The notes beneath the pieces were generated by a model. It worked only from the letters and a program-made list of their open reading frames with translations. It was not told where the DNA came from and made no database searches. DNA of 64,000 bases from Casuarina equisetifolia. Lineage: Eukaryota; Streptophyta; Magnoliopsida; Fagales; Casuarinaceae. Below are positions 36,601 through 48,475 of this stretch, piece by piece (the stretch's first letter is position 1; every line of letters begins with the position of its first letter). Location of the stretch: assembly GCA_028551475.1 (NCBI GenBank), contig CM052359.1, forward strand, positions 25,421,583 through 25,485,582, in the 5' to 3' direction. The translations under genes and the position numbers were made by a program.

Positions 36601-39600
36601 TCAAAATCACAAATCAGTAGCTATACTTGAAGCCTTACTTTCCATTGTACGCAAAGCAAGTGAATGAATTATGAGGCACTTCACGATGTCCAGACTTTAT
36701 CTGAACATGAAACAAAAAGAAATCTAGATAAAAACAAATAATAGATGGTATAACTCTAAAATGACTATCGAAGCCTAAAAAGTTAAGAGTCAAAATAGTG
36801 TGTACCTTATCCAACAGTGCTGCATAAATATCATTTGGAAGATAAGCCAATGTTGTACCACTGTCAATTATGACTCCATTTGGAAGTTCAGTACTAATTG
36901 TACCCAAAGGAAGATTTAGAGCATCACCACCCACCTCAATATTTGTCAACATAACATTGTAATGGTCCCTGAGATTGTAGATGAAAGAATGGAATTATGA
37001 CAAATTCACAGGCCAATAGCTAACTTGACAAGGAAACTAGAATTTAAAGAAATGAAGATGATCTTGCCAAAAGAGGAAAAGGAAAATAAAAATTAAACTT
37101 CATGCTAAAAGTAAGCTCTATAATAATCTTGATGATTCAGGTTCCTAACAACAACACTATAAATAGGTGTACAACCCTATATTTCAATGTAGGAAACATG
37201 GTGAAGACTTCTTTGTTCTTTTTTTTTTTCATGCATTAGGTTCTATAATATCCTTGATGAATGTAAGACTTGTTTTATGTTTTACACCATGGATTAAGTA
37301 TAAGTTTTTGTTCCACAATAGAAAATACTTTGTAACTTGCAATAACAAATAGTGCCTCAAATGTTAAACCTTCCTTTTCTTAAGAGGTCAAGCTTTGCAT
37401 TCCAAAAAGAACACCATCTAGATCTCCATTTTTCTTTTGTATAATGAACAATATGGAAATTTTAACTTAGTGCAAGGTACTAAATGTTTAAGTTATTTAC
37501 ACCTTAGAAAATAGTTAATGTTGTGGAAAGACACCTTAATTGTTCAAAACTAGGAGAATATCTTGTTCAACTAGTTTAAGATAGATAACCAAATTCATAG
37601 TCCAGCATTGAAGAATCATAAACATGTTAGCTTGTAATTTAGATCCTTGAAATGTAGACCACAAGCACTTGTCCAATCCATTAAGAGGTTTGCTAAGAAA
37701 ACAACCATGAACTTAACATTTCCTATAGTACATGATTTCTCAATGCCGTGATGAAGCATAATGCATAATATCACAGGCTTAAGTTTCATCTTAGAATATT
37801 AACTTGATAGGAAATTAGTCAAACTTCCTTATATGGCCAAATTATCTCACTTGCCTTCCTACTATGAGAGAATAAAGTTTATTACTTTCTTGCACACTTA
37901 AATTTGTGTCATCTTTAACATAGATAAGACCCCTTGCCTACATCACACTAAGGATACTCTTAGTGTCTACTTCATATTAAAGGATAATAATAACAAAAAT
38001 CATTGGATAGGCCCATTGCCTACCCCATATACTAAGGGATAATATCACAAGTCACTAGGTTGGGTCACAATTTGACTTTAATATCACTTGTATATGTCTA
38101 AGTTCCATCCTAAAAACTCAACACAATGGAAGGACTAGTTAGATTCTTTTGTATGACAAAATCATTATGTTTATTTTTTTTATGTGAGGGAATAAAGTCC
38201 ATTACAATAAGATGTCTATTACATTAAGAAGTTAAATTCAACTTCCTTTTTTGGATTCCCCATGGAGGGACTCATTCCTACTTGCCTGGTTTTCCAAATA
38301 CATCCATAAGCTAACTTGATACTTTGTGACATCTTGAAAAAAAAAATCGCTAGAAAGCTCAAGTTTCTAAAGACTTAATATTTTTATAAACCTAATGTTG
38401 TTGTGATCAAAATATGTTTACTAACAAGTATAAGTAGTGTGGTACTTTCTAACTCTCTAACATTAAAATTGTGAGTTTTGTAAGTGAGATAAAGGGAACA
38501 CTATTTTCTTCTTCAATTAGACTTTTTTCATCAGGAAAAAGGACAGCTTTCAATTAGAATGATAGGCATTGCCTAAAGTTTGAATTATTTCATTAGCAAC
38601 GATTTGAATTTTTAATAAATTCTCTACAAAATAGATACATGGCAGGCTAATTTACTTCACTTCTCATAATCTAAAATTTCTTGATAATCTCTCCACTTCC
38701 AATCATTTGCACAAGATTTAGTTCACATTAAAATGTGCAACTAAGTAACGTCCAAGTAACCAATGGAAAGAAAACCTTCGTATCCCAAAACAGCTAAAGA
38801 ATAAAAGGCAGTGGAAAACATATTAGATAGGAAGTAAAGACAATCTAAGACTAAGAAAAGCTCAAATCCATGGTCAATTGGCATGTCATCAAAGAAATGC
38901 ATAGAAATAAAATGTAAATAAATAGAAATCACAAAGAACGAACAGTACCAATCATAGTACCCAAAAAATAATGTGATAGCAACGCTTACTGATTTGCCAC
39001 CAAAGGGGTTCTTTTAACTTCTGGGGACACCACTTGCCCAATAGCAAAGATTCCACCTCCATTTACATTATCCAAGCAGTGTGCAAACACATTTTGCACC
39101 TCCCCCGCTGAAGCTAGCTGTGAAATCATGGATGAGCTTGCTTGTCCAAAACCAATTATCCCATCAACCGCTTCTGGGTTTGTGATAAGATTCCCGGTTT
39201 GTGAAGTTCCACAACTTCACAAGAAGGGATGCTTCAATAGTTAGAAAGAGTCAGGCAAGTTTAGCTAGTTCTAACTGAAGAAATCTTATTAGAACAGGAA
39301 ACAAATCCTCAACAGAATTCTTGGGTCAAAACTTGTGATAAATGCTCGTAAAAACCATCCAGGAGGGAAATGAAAAGATTTCTAAGATGCACTTCTGATA
39401 AACGCTGAAAAACATGGGATATTAATAATAAGTACTACTACGTACGTCTCCAAAAATAGCAAAAGGACCTATATCTAGAGTTTCGACTCCGGTGTATCGT
39501 TGCAAGCCGTAGATTATGGTATCTGACGTTCTCTATCATTGTAGCATAGAAGCGAAATACAACTCACCCAAATGTTACTCCAACATTTGCTGGTGCTGTC

Positions 39601-40800
39601 TGCAAATTTCCAGTGACTTTCTCCAGTTGAATACTATCCTGTACAAAGTACCCAGAAGTTGTGCTCCCATCTCCATACTGAACACTATATCCGCAACCAG
39701 GAGTGCAACCCTGAGATAGATCACCGTATTGCGTGCAAAAATGTTGATCACATGTAACTATGCTTGAGGTAGAGGAGCTCTTCACGTCATATAGCGTCAG
39801 TTCTATCTGTGGTAGAATACTCATAATAAAATCGTTTTCTCTAACAAATACTTAAAATAATCTGGGAAAATTGATAGCACATTCATATAAGGAAATACGA
39901 ATCAAAATGTTAATGCTAGGTATGTTCATATACTTTTATATATTATTTTTTCTAAATGCAAACTCATCTTTCTACCAACAAAAAAAATTTTAATAGCTTT
40001 ACTACAAAATAAATTGACACTCAATTCAAGATGTAAAGATAGAGGTACATACACCGAGTTCACTTTTCTTCGGACACTGAGTGCAGCCAACGCAATTTAC
40101 CCATAGAATGTCACTTCCTGTGTCAACAAGCACATAATAGTCCTTTGACGGAGAGCCGATCCCAATTTTTGCGAAGTATAGCCTGCAGCAATCAAGTAAA
40201 TAGTAAAAGAATCTGTGGGTGTTATTGGAATAAGGTCTTCTTTTCCGGCCGATGATATTATAAACTACGATGGTAATTGCAAAGTTATGAAGAAAAAGAT
40301 GGTACTAACAAAGAATGTTTTGACTCAAAAAAAGCTCATACTGCTAACGTTAAAGAAAAATAGAAAGTAAATGTTGCATTTGACTAAGGAATAAATGGTA
40401 ACCCACTTCCATCAGTTGAAATTGGCAATTGTTAACGCTAAAGAAAGAAAGAATAAACAGAGAATACTATTAGATATATTATAGCACACAAACGTACTAC
40501 ATTTGAACAACTCAAATGAATTTTACGCATCATGACCAAAGAACACAAAGAAAGACCAAGCAACCAAGAACCCCACCCATCTTGCCAAAGCAGACCACCT
40601 AATTCCAGATCCACATCGAAGAGCAATCTACGGTGGCGGCGCACGTCATGGGCTTTCCATGCACTCAAGTTCCGTTCCGTGGCTTTAAACTTGTGGTGCA
40701 CTGGGAAGACCGTGTTGCCTTGAACCACATCGACGGCAAGAAAAGCAGCTGAACAAGCCAGAATCAGCCACGCCAAACGTGCCATCCACGTGGGATACAT
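33664..40800 (-). CDS. AP-A: pepsin-like (A1) aspartic protease, A39-type, secreted and GPI-anchor-like; intact, 10 exons, 477 aa
   Basis: Exons: 40800-40577, 40182-40053, 39806-39568, 39214-38990, 36968-36806, 36700-36639, 36116-36017, 35150-35081, 34517-34446, 33812-33664. All are in frame (1434 bp). I chose the Met at 40800 because it opens the signal peptide (ARLAWLILACSAAFLA) and is conserved in AP-B; an upstream in-frame Met at 40833 is not. Catalytic motifs are DTGS at residues 95-98, a flap Tyr in YGDGS at 162, and DSGT at 308-311. The exon 7 donor is GTGAGT rather than the earlier GTTCAC, since AP-B has GTAAGT there. The last exon ends in a hydrophobic tail (IPVILCLLIAILHYLSY) after a polar stretch, as in GPI-anchored proteases A36 and A39. 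In Arabidopsis these act in gametophyte development; that role is not shown here. Confidence 0.93.
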
Positions 40801-40943
40801 CCTCCCCGGCACCCGCCACTTGCCCAAGTGCAAAGAAGAGGGCAGGTTGACAAGGGAGGAAGGAAACGTTGAGAACTAAGTGAAAAGAGGAGCTAAAGCG
40901 AGAAAGAGACCGGAAATTGCAACGTTGGAGTTTTACACGTCTT

Positions 40944-40951
40944 GTTTTATA
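40944..40951 (-). promoter_or_regulatory. Likely TATA box of AP-A
   Basis: The minus strand reads TATAAAAC about 145 bp before the start codon. The same box is kept in AP-B (59006-59013) with matching flanks. Confidence 0.6.
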
Positions 40952-41399
40952 GGGTTCCCAACGTTGGAACTGACGTCTGTTTTTTAGGTTTGTTCTCTTG
41001 GTTTTGGAAATGGGTTTCTCTCTCTCAACATGAATGGTCTGTTTACTTCTTTTTGGCTCCTTCCTTGTTCGTCTCCTTCTTTGGTTCCCTTAGTATGCCA
41101 TATCTTCCTCCTTGCTAGTCCCTTTCCTTGGTTCCGTCCGCCTCTTGTTTCCGTTATTTGACTGCTTGTCACTATCAATCCAATCCAAACGCAAAGGATC
41201 GGGAAACAGAATCCCTTCGCACCGAATAAGAGCAAGATAGAAGTTTGTTCTCCTTCGGTTAGGATGCCTAAGGGGTTGACTTCCGTTGATATCTTCAAGA
41301 ATGGCAGACTTATAGTACGTTGAGCTCTAACCATTCTACTATTATACTTCTCTGATCCCCAAGGCTTCAAAACGTAATTTTATCTACTGAATCACTTTC

Positions 41400-41951
41400 A
41401 AAGACAAACTATCCACAGTAGATCGGGTGGCTAAATGAAATAGTTCAGTGGATCTACAATGTAACATCTGTCAACAAGAAGAAGAATCACAAGAATATTT
41501 ATTTTTTAAGTGCAGGTTCACAAACTACATTTAGAAAGCTTTGGAAGGCTTTGTTAGGCATGAATGGATTAAGTTGAAGAATTGAACACTGAAGAACTGA
41601 AATATGTTGGATAATCAAAACTGTCAAGAAGAAGAGCTTTGTAACAACTTTGCTTAGTATATCTTTCAAGGTCGTATTATATCACATTTGGAAAGAAAGG
41701 AATATAAGAAGATTCAGTGATATAAGTCTAGATAACTCAACTATTATTATTAAAATCAAGAAGGATGTGAGAGGGAAGATTTCATCTACTAGAGGAGTGA
41801 AGCTTATAAATTATAATAAATTTTTACAAAAGCTTTGGAATTTGCCAAATGCAATATTTGAACTTAGATGATGATATTTTGTAATCAAACAATCTTGTAA
41901 ACTTTTTTATGGGAATATATAATTTGACTTTTCACCAAAAAAAAAAATGAT
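41400..41951 (+). mobile_element. 5'-truncated L1-type LINE, 3' end with poly(A)
   Basis: The translated remnant shows the zinc-binding C-terminal region of plant LINE ORF2 (CNIC, then EEESQEYLFFKC, at about 41460-41520). A segment with YHIWKERNIRRF and KIKKDVRGKI follows, ending in a stop at about 41869. A short tail then runs to CACC plus an A run. The same 3' end appears at 42549-42706 and 52871-53217. It is absent from the matching place in unit B (about 59395), so it lies in unit A only. Confidence 0.85.
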
Positions 41952-42119
41952 TATAGTGGAAGGCAAGTCATCTGCACCTATTCCTTGGTGGATATTAGAA
42001 GAGGGAGAAAAGAATGTTCTAAATACTTCAGTGTCTTTTCTTGTATTTTTTTTTTCTTAACCACCATGAGCATATTTGCACTTTAAGATTTGAACCTTCA
42101 AACCTTCAAAATTAACTTA

Positions 42120-43070
42120 AAAAATTTTTTATAGTAAAAGCATAAGTTTAAATTAATAAAAATTAGTATATAAAAATACAAGGACATACACTAGTATTAT
42201 AAAACTTATGAAAGTTATAAAAGATAATGGCTAAAAGCCTTAAACTTCACTCCAAATAACTTTTTTTTTAAGGATTTTATATTTCAAAACCAAAAAAAAA
42301 ATTCTTTCTCTTATCAACAATAATTTAAAAAAAAAAAAAAAGGAATCATCATGATATGGTGTGTGTGATCGTAAGGTAGATTTGATGGCGAGATTAAGTG
42401 AAGTTGGTTTAGGGTTAATACTTGGTAGTTGTATTTTTGGTTTATGAGTTTTCTTTGCGAGAAAATATGTGTCTCGGTAGGAAGAAGGGGAAAAAAATAA
42501 AAAATAAAAAACTAAAGATACATGACAAAACATAAACCCAAGACATACCAGAGGAGTAAAGCCTATAAATTGTAGCAGATTCTTACAAAAGTTTTGAAAT
42601 TTACCAAACGCAGTGTTTGAACTTAAATAATGATGATGTAATTAAACAATCTTGTAATTCTTTTTGGTGATATATAATTCTTGAATTTCACCAAAAAAAA
42701 ACCCAAAACATAAAAATATTAAACCACCTTAGCTAAGCCTTTATGTCTTTCAACCATTTCTTAGCCTTTGTCTTTTATTTTATTTTATTTTAGTTATCTT
42801 TTTACTAACAATTTTCTTTACTTTTACCAACAAAATTAGAATATTAATTGTTCTTTTTGAAAATCATCTTCCATTAGAATCAACTTATATACAATAAATA
42901 TAAGCTAAAAAGGATATCTTAAAAAAATTTATAGTTAAATCCCTTCCCTAATTATTCTAATTATTTTTTGTAATTCTTTATTCTATTCTGTAATATGGTG
43001 TCAAATTTTATTATGAGTGAAAATAGCCTTTTAAATCATCTTTATCCATATACATTAAAAAGAGAGATAA
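42120..43070. repeat. Dispersed AT-rich repeat, related to 19880-20270, with one copy of the 31-bp minisatellite unit
   Basis: At about 42142-42172 lies a single TAAATTAATAAAAATTAGTA-type unit, flanked by the same sequence that borders the minisatellite array near 19900. A short LINE 3' tail (42549-42706) lies inside it. The right end continues into a stretch (about 42820-43340) also present in unit B at 59470-59890. Confidence 0.65.
42549..42706 (+). mobile_element. Short LINE 3' tail
   Basis: It matches the last 150 bp of the LINE at 41400-41951, from GGAGTAAAGCCTATAAATTG to CACC plus an A run. Confidence 0.8.
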
Positions 43071-43339
43071 CTTCTATCTAAGTTAGATGTCTAAGTTCTT
43101 GTAACTTTTCGTTTCCCTTCTATTAAGCTCAATATGTAGTCATATTTAACAAATGAATGGTGCAAACTGATGCTTAGTGCGTTCAATTGATAACACTTCC
43201 TTTTTTCTTTTTTCTTTTTATCTCTCTCTCTCTTTCTTCCTTTACGTTGAGATGGAAAACGTATAAAGTTAGTTACAAGGTAAATAACTAATTTATCAGT
43301 TTGAATCATTTTCTTTCCTTTCTGAGAAATAAAGATCTA

Positions 43340-44300
43340 CTGCACAGATGAGGCCGGCCTTGTCCAGAGAAACAAGAAGGCTCTTTCGTTGCTTTGGACG
43401 GCAACACGTCTATCTGACAGGAGGGAAATGGTAAACAACTTCTTTGTTCCTCTCGCCCCTGTTTCTTGTTTTCATGTTTCTATCTTTGTTTCTTTCTCTG
43501 GCAACACGTCTTTTGGCTATTTTCACCAGTGAAAGCTTTCATCTGATCTACAAAACTAAATTTATTTGGTGTCGTGGAGGAACTTTCATCGTTGTGCGCG
43601 TACTTTGACTGGACAACTCTAGACAAAGACAATACGCTTTTCATACGTACTCCCGAGCTCCTTCCTGTACCTTTTTGAGTATTTTGATTTTTCATTAGCC
43701 TACAAAGTATCGCTCATCGATGCTGTTTGCGGATCCCATACCCCATTAGCATACAAAACATTTTGGTTTTGACTCGCAAGTTTTGGGAAATATAGGGCTT
43801 GGTAATTTTCCATCCCTTTGCATGACCTCTTTATAAAGCTTGCTTTCTCTTCTATCATTTTCTTAGCAAATTATTCATTACACAAGCTAAGCGGCAATGT
43901 TAATTATATTAGGGGGACTCCCCTTGGACCAGTGGTAACTAGGTCAAGAGCCCTGACTAGTGAGTCCACCCAATCAATTAATGGAGCTATAAACTTAATG
44001 CATGTTCCTCCCTATAAAATCCAAAACTGGAAAATGACACAGTATGTTCTTCCAAGGGAAAAGCTTCAACCATCATCTATGTGGCAGAGCAAAACCCAAT
44101 ATGATAGAAGGATTTCCACTCTGTTTATACTCAAACTCATACACTTGAAAGGTACTTCGGACCAGCCACGCGTGATAACATATTGTTTCTATTCACTCAA
44201 AAGAACATAGTACCTTTCCCTCACACCCGAAAAGAAGAGAATGGTTGGGCACCGGGGGCTTGGGGAAGAATGAATACATAAAGATTAGTACAAGCACAAA
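43340..44300. other. Segment kept between units A and B, product unknown
   Basis: It matches 59885-60990 well outside the TRIM region. It contains GATGAGGCCGGCCTTGTCCA and a second well-kept block around 44025-44160 with GTGGCAGAGCAAAACCCAAT (unit B differs by one base). A short frame from the first ATG ends at a GTAAAC that could be a donor in unit A. I cannot assign a gene. It may be the 3' flank of AP-C1 or part of an unrecognised gene. Confidence 0.4.
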
Positions 44301-44348
44301 TGCCCACTCACAACAAAATTAATGAACAAGTTCACTTATAGCAAGAAT

Positions 44349-47300
44349 TTAGTGCAAAAGGTAATAAAACGTAGTGATCAAAATCAAGAGAACTACTAAT
44401 TTTTTCCCAGTAATGAGAGAGGAAGCTGAAGAAATGTTTTGGGTACCAACAGCACACACCAATCCAGAGTCATGCCTCACCTCAATGCTTGAAGAGTCTA
44501 AAAGCCAGAAAAGAAAAAAAAATGTACGGGAGAGACAAGTCATAATAGTTTAAAATAAAAATTGACAGACCCCAATATTCCTTGAGTAATCTTTGCAAAT
44601 CAATAACAAAAGATATGGGGATTGAGATTCATTTTTATCACTTCTTGTTGTTCCATATTTATATCCTTCTTTGCTTCTTCAACCCACACATAAGAAATTT
44701 CTCCACCTCGTAGGTCAGCTTGGATTATCATTCTTGTTCACTCATGTGTCAATTTATTTTCATACAAAGAGCTAAACTGTCTTGAGACATTTCATTTAAT
44801 GAAGAAATAAATCTAAGAGGACATGAGAAAGCAAGAAAGATATTGTAAAGAAATATGTATTATTGATCATAAAACTTCTTAATGACATTAGAAATATTAG
44901 ATACCCTTGTAACAAAATCTGATATTCTAATAGTACTCATAAAAGAGAGTACTTGAGATAAGAAATACTAATTTGAGGTATCAATTACAAAGGGTTGCAA
45001 ATAAAACAACATTTTGCAAAACAAGATGATATATGTGAAGAATTTTGAAAAAGTGCCAAAAAATACAAATTAAAACTACTAGAAAGTACTCATAATTGTA
45101 CTTAGTCCAGCCAATCGTCTGATTTTCAAGATCATAAAAAACTAGCCTATTAGAAGCACCAAATCTGCAATTGCAACAATAGGAGATCTTTCAGTATAAT
45201 ACACTTCATGTATTTCAGCAAAATAATTTTTCTAGTTTATTTTGCATACAGTGAAAGTCACTAATCAGTTTGTCTATTCACGAAATCTATAGAGTGAAAT
45301 TTGAGCTATTACGATGAAAGTAGATTATTAAATTTTAAGCAAAATTAGAGTTAAATTCCTAACTAGCTTTAAAAAAAAATGAGTCAACATGGTAAAATAC
45401 CGTGGATTTTAAAATGATTCTTATTGTTGTGGTAAAACAAGAATATAATATAGGGAAAGAAGGTCGTGAAAAACATTTTGGCTTCTTTGGTTTTTTTGGC
45501 AAGCAAAGTACTATGTGCAACCAATTATTGTGAGCTACAAAACAAGAAATCAATATAACTCTTGGTAGTTGATAAACTCCTTACTAGTTAAAAGCAAATG
45601 TTGTTTGAAATCTTTTTGTTCTAAATTCACACCTAGTAAATGTGTAGGTGTGTTATATATATATATAACTCTTGGTAGGAACATAAATGCATAAACTTAT
45701 CTCTCAATAACTCACTTGATGAAGTACACAAATTACATTCAATAATGAAATCAATAGTCGATCAAAACTTAAATCACTTGACAGAGTACACACCTCCAAA
45801 CAGGATGATAACTCTATTTTTATAGAGTTATTTTACCTATTTTTTAGGCAATAAATAATACAATTCTTATGAGAAAATATTTGAACTCCTCTTATTTATT
45901 TAAATTTGTCTTGTTTTTGTAGCACAAGGAGGCAAGGAGAAAAGGGATGAACATGGAGAACCTGATGCTTATTGTGTGGCAAAATTGTAATATCAAGATC
46001 AAGAGAGTCAAGATGGGCTTGGGCTTTGGATAATTGTTATTAGATTTTCTATTGTTATTGGATTTTCTATTTAAATAGAAAACCCAGTCATGTTAGGAAT
46101 TCAAGTCTCAATTCATTTAGGAGTTCAAAACCCAATTATTTAGGTCTCTAAAACCCAATTGTTTTAGGTCTTTAAAACCCAATTCTACTAGGATAGGAGA
46201 GAGGTTTAAACCTAAACCCTATTTAAGAGAAGAGAAAAGGCAAAAGAAGGGGGAGGAGGAAATTGAGCACAACTCAAGAAAGAGGCCAAGAATTCAAGGT
46301 TTTCTTGAAAAGAAGACAAAAAGGGTGACAGACTTCTTGTTCTTAGATTCAAGATGCCTTCTTTATTTCTTATTACCATTCTTCCTTATTATTTCTTTAT
46401 ATTTTAGTTTATTTTTGTTAGAGCTACGATGTAACCTAATTATGATGGTATGAATCTTATGATTATTATGTTTTGCAAGATATTTTATTTATGTGAAGTT
46501 ACATATTACGGAGTTTAATATTTTTAGGTGATTAGCTACCACTTAGATGACTTGATTTGCATATTAAAGACCGACAGGAAATAACATGCAGTTGCTTCTT
46601 GTAATATGTAACCATAGATTAAATATGGATAGACATATACCATATTGTTTGTGTGGCTTTCGGTGTAAACTGGGAATATTCATAGATCCTAATGCATTTG
46701 GTTTGTTTCAATTCACATATAGAGATATAATGAATTAATGAACTAAGTAGGTTTGCTATACCTAGACATAGGATAGTAAATAAATTAGGAAATTTCGCCA
46801 TCACATAGATATTATCCCTCTTGCAAGCATAAATAATCAATATTAATACCTAGTAATTATGGTGAAATCATATGCTCTAACATATTTCTTGTATTTAGTT
46901 TTCTTAGACTTAGTTAGTTAATCTATCATTTATCAATTTGGTTTACTAGATAAATTCTAGGAGTTGTTCACTGTTAGTAATTAGTTAATTTAGTAATCAC
47001 CAATCTCTGTGGGACGATATCTTTCTTATCATTATATTACTTGTTTGACATGTTCACTTGCATTTAGATTTCACCGAACACAAGATTATTTCACTTCCAA
47101 GCCCAACTAGTGTCCCATTGTTTTGCCAACCCACACACCATGCATTCTCATGTTAAAATATCACAAAATAGCCAATCATCCTACAAAAGAATATGAAAAA
47201 CAAAAGCATGATAATGAAAATCATTTTTGATAAGAATAATACTAGTAAATCTAAATAAGACCTAACAAGTGAGCATTCTAATAAATTTCTAAGACCAAGT

Positions 47301-47398
47301 ATTATTTACCTTAACCTATACTAAATAATCCTAAGGAGAAACTACTAAAGAAAAGGAACCTTCAAAATAAAATGCGACCATTGGAAATACGATAAGAT
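44349..47398 (-). pseudogene. AP-C1: aspartic protease pseudogene, exons 7-10 only, split by a solo LTR
   Basis: Remnants in transcript order are exon 7 (47398-47310), exon 8 (47149-47083 plus 45805-45794), exon 9 (45164-45094) and exon 10 (44497-44349). The solo LTR 45806-47082 lies inside exon 8. Exon 7 has in-frame stops and a lost acceptor AG. Exon 8 has lost its acceptor (CAG to CAT). Exon 9 is 71 bp instead of 72 and has a lost donor (GT to AT). Exon 10 is open to a normal stop. Homology to AP-C2 ends just past exon 7 at about 47430, so exons 1-6 and both catalytic aspartates are gone. This end is probably a breakpoint of the tandem duplication. Confidence 0.9.
45806..47082 (+). mobile_element. 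Solo LTR (1277 bp, 4703-6140 family) inside AP-C1 exon 8
   Basis: It starts TGATAACTCTATTTTTATAG and ends CACCGAACACA. The flanks are CAGGAT and AGATTATTTC, while the empty site in unit B reads AATAGGATTATTTC at 62589-62602. The target duplication is thus AGGAT-like, with one-base differences. Orientation is opposite to the copy at 4703. Confidence 0.9.
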
Positions 47399-47589
47399 TG
47401 CAAGATACAAAGAAAGAGAAAACCGAAGCAAACAATTTATGATATTAAGAAAAGCATCAAGAACTTTCTATGGGCTAGTACAAATACACAACACTCCCAC
47501 AAAGTTGTTTGGCAAATAGTTAGCTTACCAAAGAAAGAATGAGGATTGGAGTTACTAAATCTTAAACTTTGAAATAAAGTTTTTTTGAG

Positions 47590-48260
47590 ATGTATGCTTT
47601 GAAATCTCATCAATCTTCCAAACACTTCATTATTGAGTAAGTGGATTAACATTACAAAATGTAAAAGAACTTCAATAATGCAGCTTGATATCAAAATTTT
47701 TATGGCATGGAGTTGAAAAGGTCTTCTCAAACTAAAACCTACACTTATCTCAGTTCTGTATAAGTCTATATATTGTTATAAAGAGATTTATAAGACCTTT
47801 AACCAATCAATAAAAAAGTGGATTAGTATGATCTACTTTAGACTTGTAGCATCTACAAATATGCTTTAAAATCTCATCAATCTTCCAGACATTTTATTAT
47901 GAAGTAAGTGGATTCACATTAAAAAATAGAAAAGAACTTTAATAATGTAGCTTGATATCAAAGGTTTCATGGCATGGAGTTAAAAAGTCTTATTAAACTA
48001 AGACTTACACTTACCTTGGTTCTTTATAAGTCTATCTATTATTGTAAAAAGATTTATAAGACCTTCAACCAATTAATGAACAATTGAATTGATATGATTT
48101 ACTTTAGACTTGTAGCATCTGTAAATATAATTTTATTAGATGGCTAGTTTGTCAAGATCGACTTTTTACAACATAAACAATGGTATAATGATTTCCTTTA
48201 ATTAATTTATATTATGATTTTTGTCAGTCCCAAGTTAAAAATAAGAGTCGTGTTTTTTTT
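47590..48260. repeat. Tandem duplication, period about 267 bp, of a dispersed repeat
   Basis: Blocks starting at 47593 and 47860 share AATCTCATCAATCTTCCA, GCTTGATATCAAA, TGGCATGGAGTT and GACTTGTAGCATCT in order. The sequence after the second block (to about 48260) is the reverse complement of 20285-20410. It fills the junction between units A and B. No coding sequence is seen. Confidence 0.8.
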
Positions 48261-48475
48261 TTTTAATGTCCATGGACAATGATAGTTTGAAAAACTATCT
48301 TTACTTAAAATGGAACTCAATGTCATATTACATAATGGAATAAAAAACTGCAATAGATATTAGAGTAACTAAAGGAAATAATTTGGCTACAAAGCTTCTT
48401 AAGATGTGTGTGCATGAACATGAACGAGTCTCTATCTTATATAAACTTGACTAAATTGGTTCTCCTGTCTTGTAA

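Noticed and set aside
40532..40723. Plus-strand ORF antisense to AP-A exon 1 (and its twin at 58605-58940)
   Set aside because: It is a shadow of the signal-peptide exon; its apparent conservation between units follows from the duplication.
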